A stretch of 64,000 nucleotides of DNA, from NCBI RefSeq assembly GCF_031656915.1, contig NZ_CP134227.1, positions 3,348,001 to 3,412,000 of the forward strand, in the 5' to 3' direction. The notes under the pieces were generated by a model. It saw only the letters and a list, made by a program, of their open reading frames with translations. It ran no database searches and was not told the DNA's origin. The number at the start of each line of letters is the position of its first letter. Position 1 is the stretch's first letter. Of the stretch, positions 9,057 to 16,988 are shown piece by piece. Source of the DNA: Nocardioides marmorisolisilvae. Lineage in GTDB: Bacteria; Actinomycetota; Actinomycetes; Propionibacteriales; Nocardioidaceae. The position numbers and the translations under genes were made by a program.

Positions 9057-9545
9057 GTGAGCCGATTCGACGCGCCTGCACCACTCGATGCCCGAGGGCC
9101 GCAGTTCAACGCGACGCTGACCAGCGCGGTGCTGGCAGTGGCGCTGCTGACGGCGACCACGCCGGTCGGGGTGGTGCTGCTTGCCATCCAGGCCGCACTG
9201 TTCGCCACCGGGGTCGTCCTCGGCGTCCAGCGGACCCCGGCGGCGTACCTGTTCCGCACGATCGTGCGGCCGCGCCTGGGACCACCGACCCGCTTGGAGG
9301 ACCCGCGCCCGCCGCGGTTCGCCCAGGGCATCGGCTTGGTGTTCGCACTCGTCGGGCTGGTCGGATTTCTCGCCGGACCGACGTGGCTCGGGTACGCCGC
9401 CACTGGGATGGCACTCGTCGCCGCCGTGCTCAACGCCAGCGTCCAGGTCTGCCTGGGCTGCAAGGTCTACGGCGTATGCCACCTGCCCCAGAACAACTAC
9501 GACAACAAACAGACCCTCAACAACAAGAAGGAAGCACTCGTATGA
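9057..9545 (+). CDS. DUF4395 membrane protein
   Basis: A 162-residue protein from GTG 9057, preceded by CAGGA 9 nt upstream; a longer frame from 8988 would run through the attenuator stem and is rejected. It has an N-terminal FNATLTSAV segment, about four hydrophobic helices and a C-terminal CLGCKVYGVC cluster, the signature of DUF4395 proteins. These usually sit beside rhodaneses or thioredoxin-like proteins, so a role in membrane sulfur or thiol chemistry is likely, but the biochemical function is unknown. The stop overlaps the rhodanese ATG (ATGA at 9542). Confidence 0.8.
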   Translation: MSRFDAPAPLDARGPQFNATLTSAVLAVALLTATTPVGVVLLAIQAALFATGVVLGVQRTPAAYLFRTIVRPRLGPPTRLEDPRPPRFAQGIGLVFALVGLVGFLAGPTWLGYAATGMALVAAVLNASVQVCLGCKVYGVCHLPQNNYDNKQTLNNKKEALV

Positions 9546-10390
9546 GCCGCGAAAACTCTCTGGTCACCGCCGAGTGGGTGCAGGAGCACCTCTCCGACCC
9601 GAAGGTGGTGCTCGTCGAGGTCGACGAGGACACGACCGCCTACGACAAGGGCCACATCCAGGGCGCCATCAAGCTCGACTGGACCACCGACCTGCAGGAC
9701 CAGGTCCGTCGTGACTTCGTCAACCGCGAGCAGTTCTCGGCGCTGCTCTCCGAGCGCGGCGTCAGCAACGACGACACCGTGGTGCTGTACGGCGGCAACA
9801 ACAACTGGTTCGCCGCCTACGCCTACTGGTACTTCAAGCTCTACGGTCACGACGACGTGAAGCTGCTCGACGGCGGCCGCAAGAAGTGGGAGCTCGACAG
9901 CCGTGAGCTGACCGACGAGGTGCCCACTCGCGAGAAGACCAGCTACACCGCCAAGGAGCAGGACCGCTCGATCCGGGCGTTCCGCGACGAGGTCGTCGAC
10001 GCGATCGGCACCAAGAACCTGGTCGACGTGCGCAGCCCTGACGAGTACGCCGGCCGGCTGCTCGCCCCGGCCCACCTGCCCCAGGAGCAGGCCCAGCGCG
10101 GTGGCCACATCCCGACCGCGGCCAACGTGCCGTGGAGCAAGGCCGCCAACGACGACGGCACCTTCCGCTCCGATGACGAGCTGAAGCAGATCTACACCGA
10201 GGCCGGTGTGGACTGGGACAAGGACACCATCGCCTACTGCCGGATCGGCGAGCGCTCCAGCCACACCTGGTTCGTGCTCAAGGAGATCCTCGGCGGCGAG
10301 AACGTCAAGAACTACGACGGCTCGTGGACCGAGTGGGGTTCGCTGGTCGGCGTGCCGGTCGTTCTGGGTGACGAGGCTGGTGAGGCCTGA
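9542..10390 (+). CDS. Two-domain rhodanese, thiosulfate sulfurtransferase (CysA2/SseA type)
   Basis: A 282-residue tandem rhodanese: an inactive N-terminal domain (about 1-135) and a C-terminal domain carrying the active-site loop YCRIGERSSHTW with the catalytic Cys near residue 234. The CRIGER loop is that of the actinobacterial CysA2/CysA3 and SseA sulfurtransferases, which move sulfane sulfur from thiosulfate or 3-mercaptopyruvate to thiol or cyanide acceptors. It is coupled to DUF4395 upstream (4-nt overlap) and DUF1416 downstream (1-nt overlap). The operon is probably controlled by the upstream leader peptide. Confidence 0.92.
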   Translation: MSRENSLVTAEWVQEHLSDPKVVLVEVDEDTTAYDKGHIQGAIKLDWTTDLQDQVRRDFVNREQFSALLSERGVSNDDTVVLYGGNNNWFAAYAYWYFKLYGHDDVKLLDGGRKKWELDSRELTDEVPTREKTSYTAKEQDRSIRAFRDEVVDAIGTKNLVDVRSPDEYAGRLLAPAHLPQEQAQRGGHIPTAANVPWSKAANDDGTFRSDDELKQIYTEAGVDWDKDTIAYCRIGERSSHTWFVLKEILGGENVKNYDGSWTEWGSLVGVPVVLGDEAGEA

Positions 10391-10701
10391 TGTGCGGCGC
10401 GACTGAGGGCGGGCTGTCGCTGGACGGCGTCAACGTCGCCAAGGAGGCCATCATCCAGGGGCAGGTGACCCGCGCCGGTCAGCCCGAGGGCTCGGCGTAC
10501 GTCCGGCTGCTGGACCGCACCGGCGAGTTCACCGCCGAGGTGCCGACCTCGGCGACTGGTCACTTCCGGTTCTTCGCCGGCCCCGGTGACTGGACGCTGC
10601 GCACCCTGGCTCCCAAGGCCGAGCCGGTGGACCGCACGGTGACTGCGGCGACCGGCGTGGTTGCCGAGGTGGCCGTCGCGATCGGATCGAAGCGGACCTG
10701 A
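10390..10701 (+). CDS. DUF1416 (SseC-like) protein
   Basis: A 103-residue protein starting MCGAT and forming one beta-sandwich domain of the transthyretin/carboxypeptidase-regulatory type (GQVTRAGQPEGSAYVRLLD ... FRFFAGPGDWTLR). DUF1416 proteins are the steady partner of CysA2-type rhodaneses (SseC in mycobacteria). The N-terminal Cys2 may carry or accept sulfur, but that is inference. The stop of the rhodanese and this ATG overlap by one base (TGATG). A strong terminator follows 3 nt after the stop. Confidence 0.9.
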   Translation: MCGATEGGLSLDGVNVAKEAIIQGQVTRAGQPEGSAYVRLLDRTGEFTAEVPTSATGHFRFFAGPGDWTLRTLAPKAEPVDRTVTAATGVVAEVAVAIGSKRT

Positions 10702-10704
10702 GTT

Positions 10705-10736
10705 CCGCCCCGTGGCGCCCCGGTGCCACGGGGCGG
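10705..10736 (+). terminator. Hairpin terminator of the rhodanese operon
   Basis: CCGCCCCGTGGC (10705-10716) and GCCACGGGGCGG (10725-10736) form a perfect 12-bp GC-rich stem with an 8-nt loop, starting 3 nt after the DUF1416 stop. There is no T-tract, as is common in high-GC actinobacteria. Confidence 0.75.
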
Positions 10737-10759
10737 GGTCGTCTCCCGGCCGATCTGGG

Positions 10760-10765
10760 TAGGCT
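10760..10765 (+). promoter_or_regulatory. Leaderless-type -10 box (TAGGCT) for the 10774 gene
   Basis: TAGGCT lies 8 nt before the ATG at 10774 and 23 nt after the upstream terminator stem, with no ribosome site between, so transcription probably starts at or next to the ATG. Confidence 0.5.
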
Positions 10766-10773
10766 CGCTGATC

Positions 10774-11646
10774 ATGTCCGGAACAGGTGACCCGGGCGCA
10801 CCGCCTCCGGAGGTGCCCGAGGAGTTCGCAGACGCCTACCGTGCTGCGTACGAGCAGGCGATGGGCCCGGAGCGCACGCCACCGGCGGGCAGCCACCGCG
10901 CCGACGTCGAGGACGTTCCCGCGCCGGCTATGCGGGTCCGCGCGGACGTGTTGCGAGAGCGGTTCCTGGCGCTGCGCGAGCATCGCTGGCTCCGTCCGCT
11001 GCTGGCGGTCCTGGTCGCCGTGCTGCTGGTGCTGGTCGCGTACGTCGTCGGCCGGGCGCTGTCCGGCGGCCACTCCGCCGCCGGTCCCACCGGCAAGCAG
11101 GGCCACTCGAAGACCCACACCAAGGGGCACACCTCCGGGGCGACGTCATCCACGTCGGCGAAGGCCTGGCACGGCGCCGTGCGCCCGGTCACAGCGAAGG
11201 CCGCTCAGGCCACCTGTACGGCGAAGCCCGGCGTCGACTCGGGTGGGCACCAGGTCCGCTACGCCGTCGCCAACGTCCTGGACAGTGACCCGGCGACGGC
11301 CTGGCGGTGCGACGGGCCGGCTACGGGCCAGGTGCTCACCTTCACCTTGCCGTCGCCGACGGCCGTCGGTGAGGTGGGCCTGATCCCCGGCTACGCCAAG
11401 ACCGACCCGGTCAGCCACGCCGACCGCTACGCCCAGAACAATCGGATCACCGAGGTGCGTTGGACCATCGGCGACACCACTGTCGTGCAGAGGATGGCCG
11501 GTGGCGCCCATGACCGGTCCCTGCGCACCATCCGGGTGCCACGCACGAGCACCTCGTCGATCAGCCTTGAGATCCTGCGCGTGCACAAGGGTCCGCGGGA
11601 CACCACCGCGATCAGCACCGTGCAGATCGCCGCCGCGGGCTCCTGA
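10774..11646 (+). CDS. Membrane-anchored protein with NADase-type/discoidin-like glycan-binding domain
   Basis: A 290-residue protein with an acidic, Pro-rich cytoplasmic N-terminus (1-65), one transmembrane helix (about 74-94), a Ser/Thr/His-rich linker and an extracellular domain (about 130-290). The domain reads YAVANVLDSDPATAWRCDG ... VGEVGLIPGY, typical of the coagulation-factor-5/8-like fold called the NADase-type glycan-binding domain. It may bind a surface glycan. ATG 10774 is preferred over the TTG-like frame opening at 10723, which overlaps the terminator. The ligand is unknown. Confidence 0.65.
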   Translation: MSGTGDPGAPPPEVPEEFADAYRAAYEQAMGPERTPPAGSHRADVEDVPAPAMRVRADVLRERFLALREHRWLRPLLAVLVAVLLVLVAYVVGRALSGGHSAAGPTGKQGHSKTHTKGHTSGATSSTSAKAWHGAVRPVTAKAAQATCTAKPGVDSGGHQVRYAVANVLDSDPATAWRCDGPATGQVLTFTLPSPTAVGEVGLIPGYAKTDPVSHADRYAQNNRITEVRWTIGDTTVVQRMAGGAHDRSLRTIRVPRTSTSSISLEILRVHKGPRDTTAISTVQIAAAGS

Positions 11647-11655
11647 GGCGTCGGC

Positions 11656-11661
11656 TAGGGT
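11656..11661 (+). promoter_or_regulatory. Leaderless-type -10 box (TAGGGT) for the UDP-xylose synthase gene
   Basis: TAGGGT stands 6 nt before the GTG at 11668, with only 21 nt between this start and the upstream stop. No ribosome site is seen in between. Confidence 0.45.
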
Positions 11662-11667
11662 CTGCCC

Positions 11668-12606
11668 GTGAGGATCGTGGTCACCGGCGGCGCCGGGTTC
11701 CTGGGCTCGCACCTGTGCACCCGGTTGGTCGACGTGGGTCACGAGGTGCTGGCGCTGGACAACTTCCTGACCGGTGTCCCCGGCAACGTCGAGCATCTCC
11801 GGGGCAAGGAGTCCTTCGGCCTGCTGGAGGTCGACGTCATCGACGGCATCGACGTTCCTGGGCCGGTGGACGTGGTGCTGCACTTCGCCTCGCCCGCCTC
11901 GCCCGTGGACTACCTCGAGCACCCGATCGAGACGATGAAGGTCGGCTCGCTCGGCACCCTGCACGCCCTCGACCTGGCGCGTGACCGTGACGCCAGGTTC
12001 GTGGTCGCGTCCACCTCGGAGACCTATGGCGACCCGCAGGTCCACCCACAGCCCGAGAGCTACTGGGGTCACGTGAACCCGGTCGGCCCGCGCAGTGTCT
12101 ACGACGAGGCGAAGCGGTTCGGCGAGGCGCTGACCATGGCCTACCGGACCACCTACGGAGCCAACACCGGCATCGTCCGGATCTTCAACACCTTCGGTCC
12201 CCGGATGCGCCCCAACGACGGCCGGGCGATCCCGAACTTCGTCCGACAGGCGCTGGCCGGGGAGCCGATCACGGTCGCCGGGGACGGACTCCAGACCCGG
12301 TCGATCTGCTACGTCGATGACCTGGTCGAGGGCATCTGGCGCTTCGCCCGCTCCGACCATTCCGGCCCGATGAACATCGGCAATCCGAGCGAGATCTCCA
12401 TGCTCGACCTGGCCGAGTGGATCCGCGATCTGGCTGGCTCTTCGTCCCAGATCGTGTTCATCGACCGCCCGGTCGACGATCCCGGCGTACGTCGTCCCGA
12501 CATCGCTCTGGCCGGTCGTGAACTGGGCTGGGAACCGGTCGTCCCCGTCGAGCAGGGACTGCTGCGGACCATCGAGTGGTTCCGCAGCCGCCCCGAGCTC
12601 CTCTGA
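11668..12606 (+). CDS. UDP-glucuronate decarboxylase (UDP-xylose synthase)
   Basis: A 312-residue extended SDR from GTG 11668. It has [11 protein letters not shown] (6-16), [48 protein letters not shown] and [14 protein letters not shown], all diagnostic of UXS enzymes that convert UDP-glucuronate to UDP-xylose with bound NAD. The catalytic Y-x3-K is YDEAK. UDP-glucuronate would come from the Ugd encoded at 16989, so both steps from UDP-glucose to UDP-xylose are in one block. Confidence 0.9.
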   Translation: MRIVVTGGAGFLGSHLCTRLVDVGHEVLALDNFLTGVPGNVEHLRGKESFGLLEVDVIDGIDVPGPVDVVLHFASPASPVDYLEHPIETMKVGSLGTLHALDLARDRDARFVVASTSETYGDPQVHPQPESYWGHVNPVGPRSVYDEAKRFGEALTMAYRTTYGANTGIVRIFNTFGPRMRPNDGRAIPNFVRQALAGEPITVAGDGLQTRSICYVDDLVEGIWRFARSDHSGPMNIGNPSEISMLDLAEWIRDLAGSSSQIVFIDRPVDDPGVRRPDIALAGRELGWEPVVPVEQGLLRTIEWFRSRPELL

Positions 12607-12629
12607 GCGTCACCGGACCGGTCGATTCC

Positions 12630-13634
12630 GTGGCGTCGTACTCCTGCCCGCCCGTGGCCCTGATCTGCTACAACCGCCCTGACCTGGTCCGGCGGGTCGT
12701 CAGTGCCGTCCGCGAGGCGGCACCTGAGGAGCTGTTCGTTGTGGCCGATGGGCCGCGCGTCGGTGACGCCGAGGACGCGCGCCGGTGCGCGCAGGTGCGG
12801 GCCGCGCTCGAGGATGAGATCGACTGGCCTTGCACGGTTCGGCGCCGCTATGCCGAGAAGAACAGCGGCGTCGAGCAGACGGTGGAGCTCGGCCTCGACT
12901 GGGTCTTCGAGCAGGTCGACCGGGCGGTCGTGCTCGAGGACGACTGCGTGCCCGACCCGACCTTCTTCCGGTTCTGCGCCGAGCTGCTCGACCGTCATGC
13001 CGACGACGAGCGGGTGATGATGGTCTCGGGTCAGATGTTCGTCATCGACCCATCCCGCTTCGCGGGGGCCAGCTATGCGTTCACGACCTTCTCGATCACC
13101 TGGGGCTGGGCGACGTGGAGCCGGGCGTGGCAGCGTCACCGCGGGCTCTTCCCCCGCGACTACGAGACTGTCTTCCCAGGTGCGGACAGTGTCGACGCGG
13201 CGTGGCGAGTCGAGCCGGCCCGCCCCACCGGCAACAGCCTGGTCACCCGTGCCGGCGGGCGCTACTTCGCCGAGGTCGCCGCGGCCAAGGAGCACGAGTT
13301 CGGCTGGGACAGCCAGTGGTTCCTCACCCAGGTCGCCTTGGACGCGCTCGCGATCACGCCGGCGATCAACCTGGTGCACAACGCAGGCTTCGGGGAGGAC
13401 GCGACCCACACGGTCTCCACCCGGACGTTGCCACCGGCTGAGAAGATGCGCTTCCCCCTGCGCCATCCGGTCGAGGGCGCCCGCAATGTCGACGCCCAGC
13501 ATGATCTGGAGGTCGGCATCGTCCGCAGCAATGGGCGCCTTGCGCGGAGGCTGCGCCGGCTCACGCCGCAGGGCCGGCTGCGCACGGTCGGCCGGGTGCT
13601 GGCCGACCGGCTGGTGCGGTCGCGCCGGGCCTGA
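12630..13634 (+). CDS. GT-A glycosyltransferase (family 2 / GNT-I-like)
   Basis: A 334-residue protein that begins PPVALICYNRPDLVRRVV, the first strand of a GT-A fold, has the metal-binding ED-D motif in VLEDDCVPDPTFF (about residue 100) and the segment ITWGWATWSRAW (about 150). This combination is found in glycosyltransferases of capsule and O-antigen loci. The start is uncertain: GTG 12630 leaves a 23-nt gap after the upstream gene, while the frame opens at 12576. Donor and acceptor are unknown. It is convergent with the GT61 gene. Confidence 0.75.
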   Translation: MASYSCPPVALICYNRPDLVRRVVSAVREAAPEELFVVADGPRVGDAEDARRCAQVRAALEDEIDWPCTVRRRYAEKNSGVEQTVELGLDWVFEQVDRAVVLEDDCVPDPTFFRFCAELLDRHADDERVMMVSGQMFVIDPSRFAGASYAFTTFSITWGWATWSRAWQRHRGLFPRDYETVFPGADSVDAAWRVEPARPTGNSLVTRAGGRYFAEVAAAKEHEFGWDSQWFLTQVALDALAITPAINLVHNAGFGEDATHTVSTRTLPPAEKMRFPLRHPVEGARNVDAQHDLEVGIVRSNGRLARRLRRLTPQGRLRTVGRVLADRLVRSRRA

Positions 13635-13648
13635 GGCTCGCTGCTCGA

Positions 13649-14851
13649 TCAGGCGAGGAGGTCGTCCACGGCGGCTTCGAAGTCACGTGGATCGAGCCGG
13701 ATATCCGCGAGCACTCCGTTCATCGGTGACCGCGGGCGAGGCGCCCTCCCGGAACCCACGAGGTAGCGGTAGCGGACATCGGGGATGTTGTCGGCCATCG
13801 TCCAGTAGCACGGGTTGACGTAGTTGGGCGCGAACAGCTCCAGCAGCCGTAGGCCCGGGTTGGCGAAGGCCAGGTTGGTCAACGCTGCGCCGTGCGGCGC
13901 GACGATCGCCTCGGCAGCGGCGAACACGTCGATCTGCTCCTGGACCGACAGGGTGCCGGGGTCGATGGTCGTGAAGCCGTGGTGCTCGAGCACCTTCATG
14001 TGGCGGTCCTCGTCGACGAGTCGTCGGGTGTTCCGCTTCGTCCCGCGGGAGAGGTAGAGGCGTCGTGGCAGGTCCGGGCCACCCCGGTCGGGCAGTCGGC
14101 GCTTGAGCCAGGACTGCGTCCATGACGGCGCCATCAGATCAGGGTTGGACAGCGAGGGGACCAGCAGCCGTCGGGCCCGGACCGCGCGGTGCTTGCCCGG
14201 CTCGACGACCGGCAGCGTGTCGATGCCGAGCATGCCGAGTAGTTCGCGTTGATAGCGGCTGCCGGTGCTGACGTAGCAGGCGTCGGGACGCACGTCGGGC
14301 AAGCACTCCTCGAGCACGCCCCAGCGGGGGAGCGTGTCGGTCACGAAGTGGAAGTAGTTCGCCGACGTCCCGCTGGTCGTCAGGCTCAGGAGGGTCCCGT
14401 CGAAGTCCTCCGGCTCGGGAAGCCGGGGTCGCAGGTAGAGCGGATGCTCCCTCCATCCGTCGATCCCGAAGTAGGCGCTGGTCTCGAAGTCGAGCACGCC
14501 GCCGGGAGTCAGGGTCGCAGCGTAGAGCCCGACGACCGTGCCTTGGCCGATGTCGAGGGTGAACCGGCGTGGCACGTCGTACGACGAGCGCCACCGGAAG
14601 ATCCAGTGGTCGGCCGGCTGTCCCACAGGGATCGGCCGGCGCAGCGCCTCTCCGGGGCCACCGAGATGCAGCCGGACGACGTCTGGCTCGCGCGCGGCGG
14701 TGTCCTCCGCACGCTCGGTGGCCAGCCGGGGCAGCGAACGGGCCCCATCGGGGATGTGGCGGGTCGCGGCGCCGACGCCGCGGGTGGCGAGCCGGTGGCC
14801 GCGCTTGACCAGCGGCCAGGCAGGCTGCAGGGCCGGGGGCAGTCGTGACAT
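13649..14851 (-). CDS. Glycosyltransferase family 61 (DUF563) protein
   Basis: A 400-residue protein starting at ATG 14851 (MSRLPPALQPAW). The C-terminal half has the GT61 hallmarks: NYFHFVTDTLPRW (about residue 170), RRLYLSRG, and FAAAEAIVAPHGAALTNLAFA with ELFAPNY. GT61 enzymes transfer xylose or related sugars in plants and occur in bacterial capsule loci; a UDP-xylose donor would fit the UXS gene nearby (inference). It lies 4 nt downstream of the FkbM gene in a five-gene minus-strand operon that starts with the Wzc-type kinase at 19747. Confidence 0.8.
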   Translation of the reverse strand: MSRLPPALQPAWPLVKRGHRLATRGVGAATRHIPDGARSLPRLATERAEDTAAREPDVVRLHLGGPGEALRRPIPVGQPADHWIFRWRSSYDVPRRFTLDIGQGTVVGLYAATLTPGGVLDFETSAYFGIDGWREHPLYLRPRLPEPEDFDGTLLSLTTSGTSANYFHFVTDTLPRWGVLEECLPDVRPDACYVSTGSRYQRELLGMLGIDTLPVVEPGKHRAVRARRLLVPSLSNPDLMAPSWTQSWLKRRLPDRGGPDLPRRLYLSRGTKRNTRRLVDEDRHMKVLEHHGFTTIDPGTLSVQEQIDVFAAAEAIVAPHGAALTNLAFANPGLRLLELFAPNYVNPCYWTMADNIPDVRYRYLVGSGRAPRPRSPMNGVLADIRLDPRDFEAAVDDLLA

Positions 14852-14855
14852 CGGC

Positions 14856-15662
14856 TCAGGCTCCTCGGGCGACGAGCCAGGCCGTTCCCTGACGGGGCGA
14901 GGCCGCATCGCGTCGTACCAGGTCGAAGCCGGCCCGGTCGAAGTGTCCGGCGAGCTCGTCCCAGTCGTGACCGGGGACGTCGTGGTACTCCAGCACGATC
15001 CGGCGTACGCCGGCCCACAGGCCCGGGTCACTGCCCAGGACCATGTCGTACTCCGCGCCCTCGGTGTCGATCTTGACCAGGTCCGGCGTGCGTCCGCAGG
15101 CAGTGAACGCGTCAGCCAGACTGACGCAGCGGACCGCCACAGTCGTCGCGGTCGCGGCGGTCTCTGCCGTCACCCGGTTGAGGCTGCTGCCGGCACTGTT
15201 GTCCTCGAGGTGGATCGTGCCGGCGACGCTGCCCACCGCCTCGGCGTGAGCGGTCACCCGGCCGTCGAGGCCGTTGGCGGCCACGTTTCGCGCCAGCCAG
15301 GATGCCGTCGTCGGCGAGGCCTCGTAGGCGTGCACCACGGCATGCGGCAGCCGCGAGGCGACCGCGACGCTGAAGCAGCCGATGTGCCCGCCGATGTCGA
15401 GAATGGTCGCATCGGCAGGGAGCCCCGCCAGCAGCTCGTCGAGCCGGTAGGCGTCGTCCGCGAACAACTCGAAGACCGGCACCCGCGCCCCGGGCCGATT
15501 GGGGCAGTCGATCGTGGGGCCGTTCGGGACCCGGAAGCGGACCTCGGGGCGTGAGCGCGGGCGGAGCAGCTCGCCGAGAAGCCGTGGGCCGTCATCGAAG
15601 CAGCGCAGCGCTTGGACGGCCCTGCGCGTGTTGTGGGTCAGACGGTCGAGTGGGTGGTCCAA
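14856..15662 (-). CDS. FkbM-family methyltransferase
   Basis: A 268-residue methyltransferase with TILDIGGHIGCFSVAVA near residue 90 and DLVKIDTEGAEYDMVLG near 205, both typical of FkbM. No ATG or GTG occurs before the conserved domain; TTG 15662, preceded by AAAGG, is the best start and overlaps the end of the polymerase gene by 25 nt. It would methylate a sugar hydroxyl of the product made by this operon. The start is less certain than the identity. Confidence 0.8.
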   Translation of the reverse strand: MDHPLDRLTHNTRRAVQALRCFDDGPRLLGELLRPRSRPEVRFRVPNGPTIDCPNRPGARVPVFELFADDAYRLDELLAGLPADATILDIGGHIGCFSVAVASRLPHAVVHAYEASPTTASWLARNVAANGLDGRVTAHAEAVGSVAGTIHLEDNSAGSSLNRVTAETAATATTVAVRCVSLADAFTACGRTPDLVKIDTEGAEYDMVLGSDPGLWAGVRRIVLEYHDVPGHDWDELAGHFDRAGFDLVRRDAASPRQGTAWLVARGA

Positions 15663-16984
15663 CTCTGGGCCTTTCGTGGTGTGGTCCCGAGTGTGGCGGG
15701 CCGTGGGGCCCCGGATGTCTCCCGCGAGGACTGGCCGTTCGCCGCAACGAGCAGGGGCAGGGCGAGCACCGCCCAGATCCACCGCTCCGAGATCGTGGGG
15801 CTGAACATGCTGACGACCAGGTAGCCGAGCGCGCAGTAGCCGAGCCGGCGCAGTGGTCCGGTTCCGAACAGGGGCGCGAGGGTGGTGCCGATGACGAGCA
15901 GGTAGCCGAGCAGGCCGATCAGCCCGGCCGCGGCCATGAACTCCAAGAACACGTTGTGGTAGAAGAACGTGTAGGTGCCCCCGAAGCCGTTGCCGACGAT
16001 CGGGTGTTGCAAGAAGGCGTGCCAGCCTTGGGAGAGCAGGGCACTGCGCTGATCGATGGAGCCGGCGGCTCCGGACGTGCTCTGGTCGGGGTGCAGGAGG
16101 CGGTTCGGCGCCGAGTTGGGGCCCAGCGCGCTCAACAGGGCCGAGGCAGCCACCAGCATGACCGCCGCGCCGACGGCGTACAGGTAGACGACCTTCGCGG
16201 ACTTCTCGATGATCGGCACCGCGAGCATCACGATCACCAGCGCGAGCAGAGCGGCGCGGCTGCCGCTGAGCACGACGCCGGCTCCGTTGAGCGCGAGCCC
16301 CGCCCAGATCACCCAGCGACGCTCCTGGCGCACCTCGGCGTGCAAGAACAACAACAGCGTGACCGCGAAGACGGCCAGCATGCCGAATGCATTGGGGTGG
16401 GTCGTCAGGCCTTCGAGCCGGTTGGTGGCCGCTTCGCCGAGGGCGATCCCGGCGATCATGCTGATGCCCTGCCCGATGACGTACGCCGTGACGAGCCGGA
16501 CCAGGATCCGCTTGGGCGGATTCCACCACATCATCATCACCGGCAGTCCGGCGATGGTGACGACCATCGAGAGCATCCGGAGCATCCCCGTGGTCGGGTA
16601 GTCCGAGGCAGGTGTCGAGGCCAGTCCCGCACAGATCAGGATGGTCAGGCCGAGGGCCCAGATGCCGGGGATCCGCAGTCGGCAGCGCAACAGCCTCGGC
16701 AGCAGCAGCGCGAAGCCTGCCGCGAAGAGTACGTCGGAGACGGTGATGATCGTCGGCTTGAAGATCCCGCTGAACATCGGGTTGGTGAGCATCGCGACGG
16801 TGATCACCCCGGTGCCCAGGTCATCGGTGTCGAACCGCGCGGCGAGCACCGCACCCGCGATCAGCACCACGGCCGCACCGACGGCCAGGCCGCTCTCAAG
16901 AGGGCCCAGGCTGGCCAGCGCGACCAGCGCCACCAGCACGAGCACGAGCACAGCCGACAGGCTGCCGGCGGCCAGTCGGCTCAT
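15638..16984 (-). CDS. O-antigen ligase / polymerase (Wzy-WaaL family) membrane protein
   Basis: A 448-residue polytopic protein with roughly a dozen hydrophobic helices. The large periplasmic-type loop sits between GSRAALLALVIVMLAV and the helix starting NGFGGTYTFFYHNVFLEF, the short motif typical of the O-antigen ligase superfamily. In this operon it is the candidate Wzy polymerase joining lipid-linked repeat units outside the membrane. ATG 16984 (MSRLAAGSL) is 4 nt after the Ugd stop. The frame opens further upstream inside ugd, which is not used. Confidence 0.85.
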   Translation of the reverse strand: MSRLAAGSLSAVLVLVLVALVALASLGPLESGLAVGAAVVLIAGAVLAARFDTDDLGTGVITVAMLTNPMFSGIFKPTIITVSDVLFAAGFALLLPRLLRCRLRIPGIWALGLTILICAGLASTPASDYPTTGMLRMLSMVVTIAGLPVMMMWWNPPKRILVRLVTAYVIGQGISMIAGIALGEAATNRLEGLTTHPNAFGMLAVFAVTLLLFLHAEVRQERRWVIWAGLALNGAGVVLSGSRAALLALVIVMLAVPIIEKSAKVVYLYAVGAAVMLVAASALLSALGPNSAPNRLLHPDQSTSGAAGSIDQRSALLSQGWHAFLQHPIVGNGFGGTYTFFYHNVFLEFMAAAGLIGLLGYLLVIGTTLAPLFGTGPLRRLGYCALGYLVVSMFSPTISERWIWAVLALPLLVAANGQSSRETSGAPRPATLGTTPRKAQSWTTHSTV

Positions 16985-16988
16985 CGGG

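Noticed and set aside
13629-13654. GCCTGA/TCAGGC as a terminator between convergent glycosyltransferase genes
   Set aside because: Only 6 bp long, made largely of the two stop codons, and with no further stem support.
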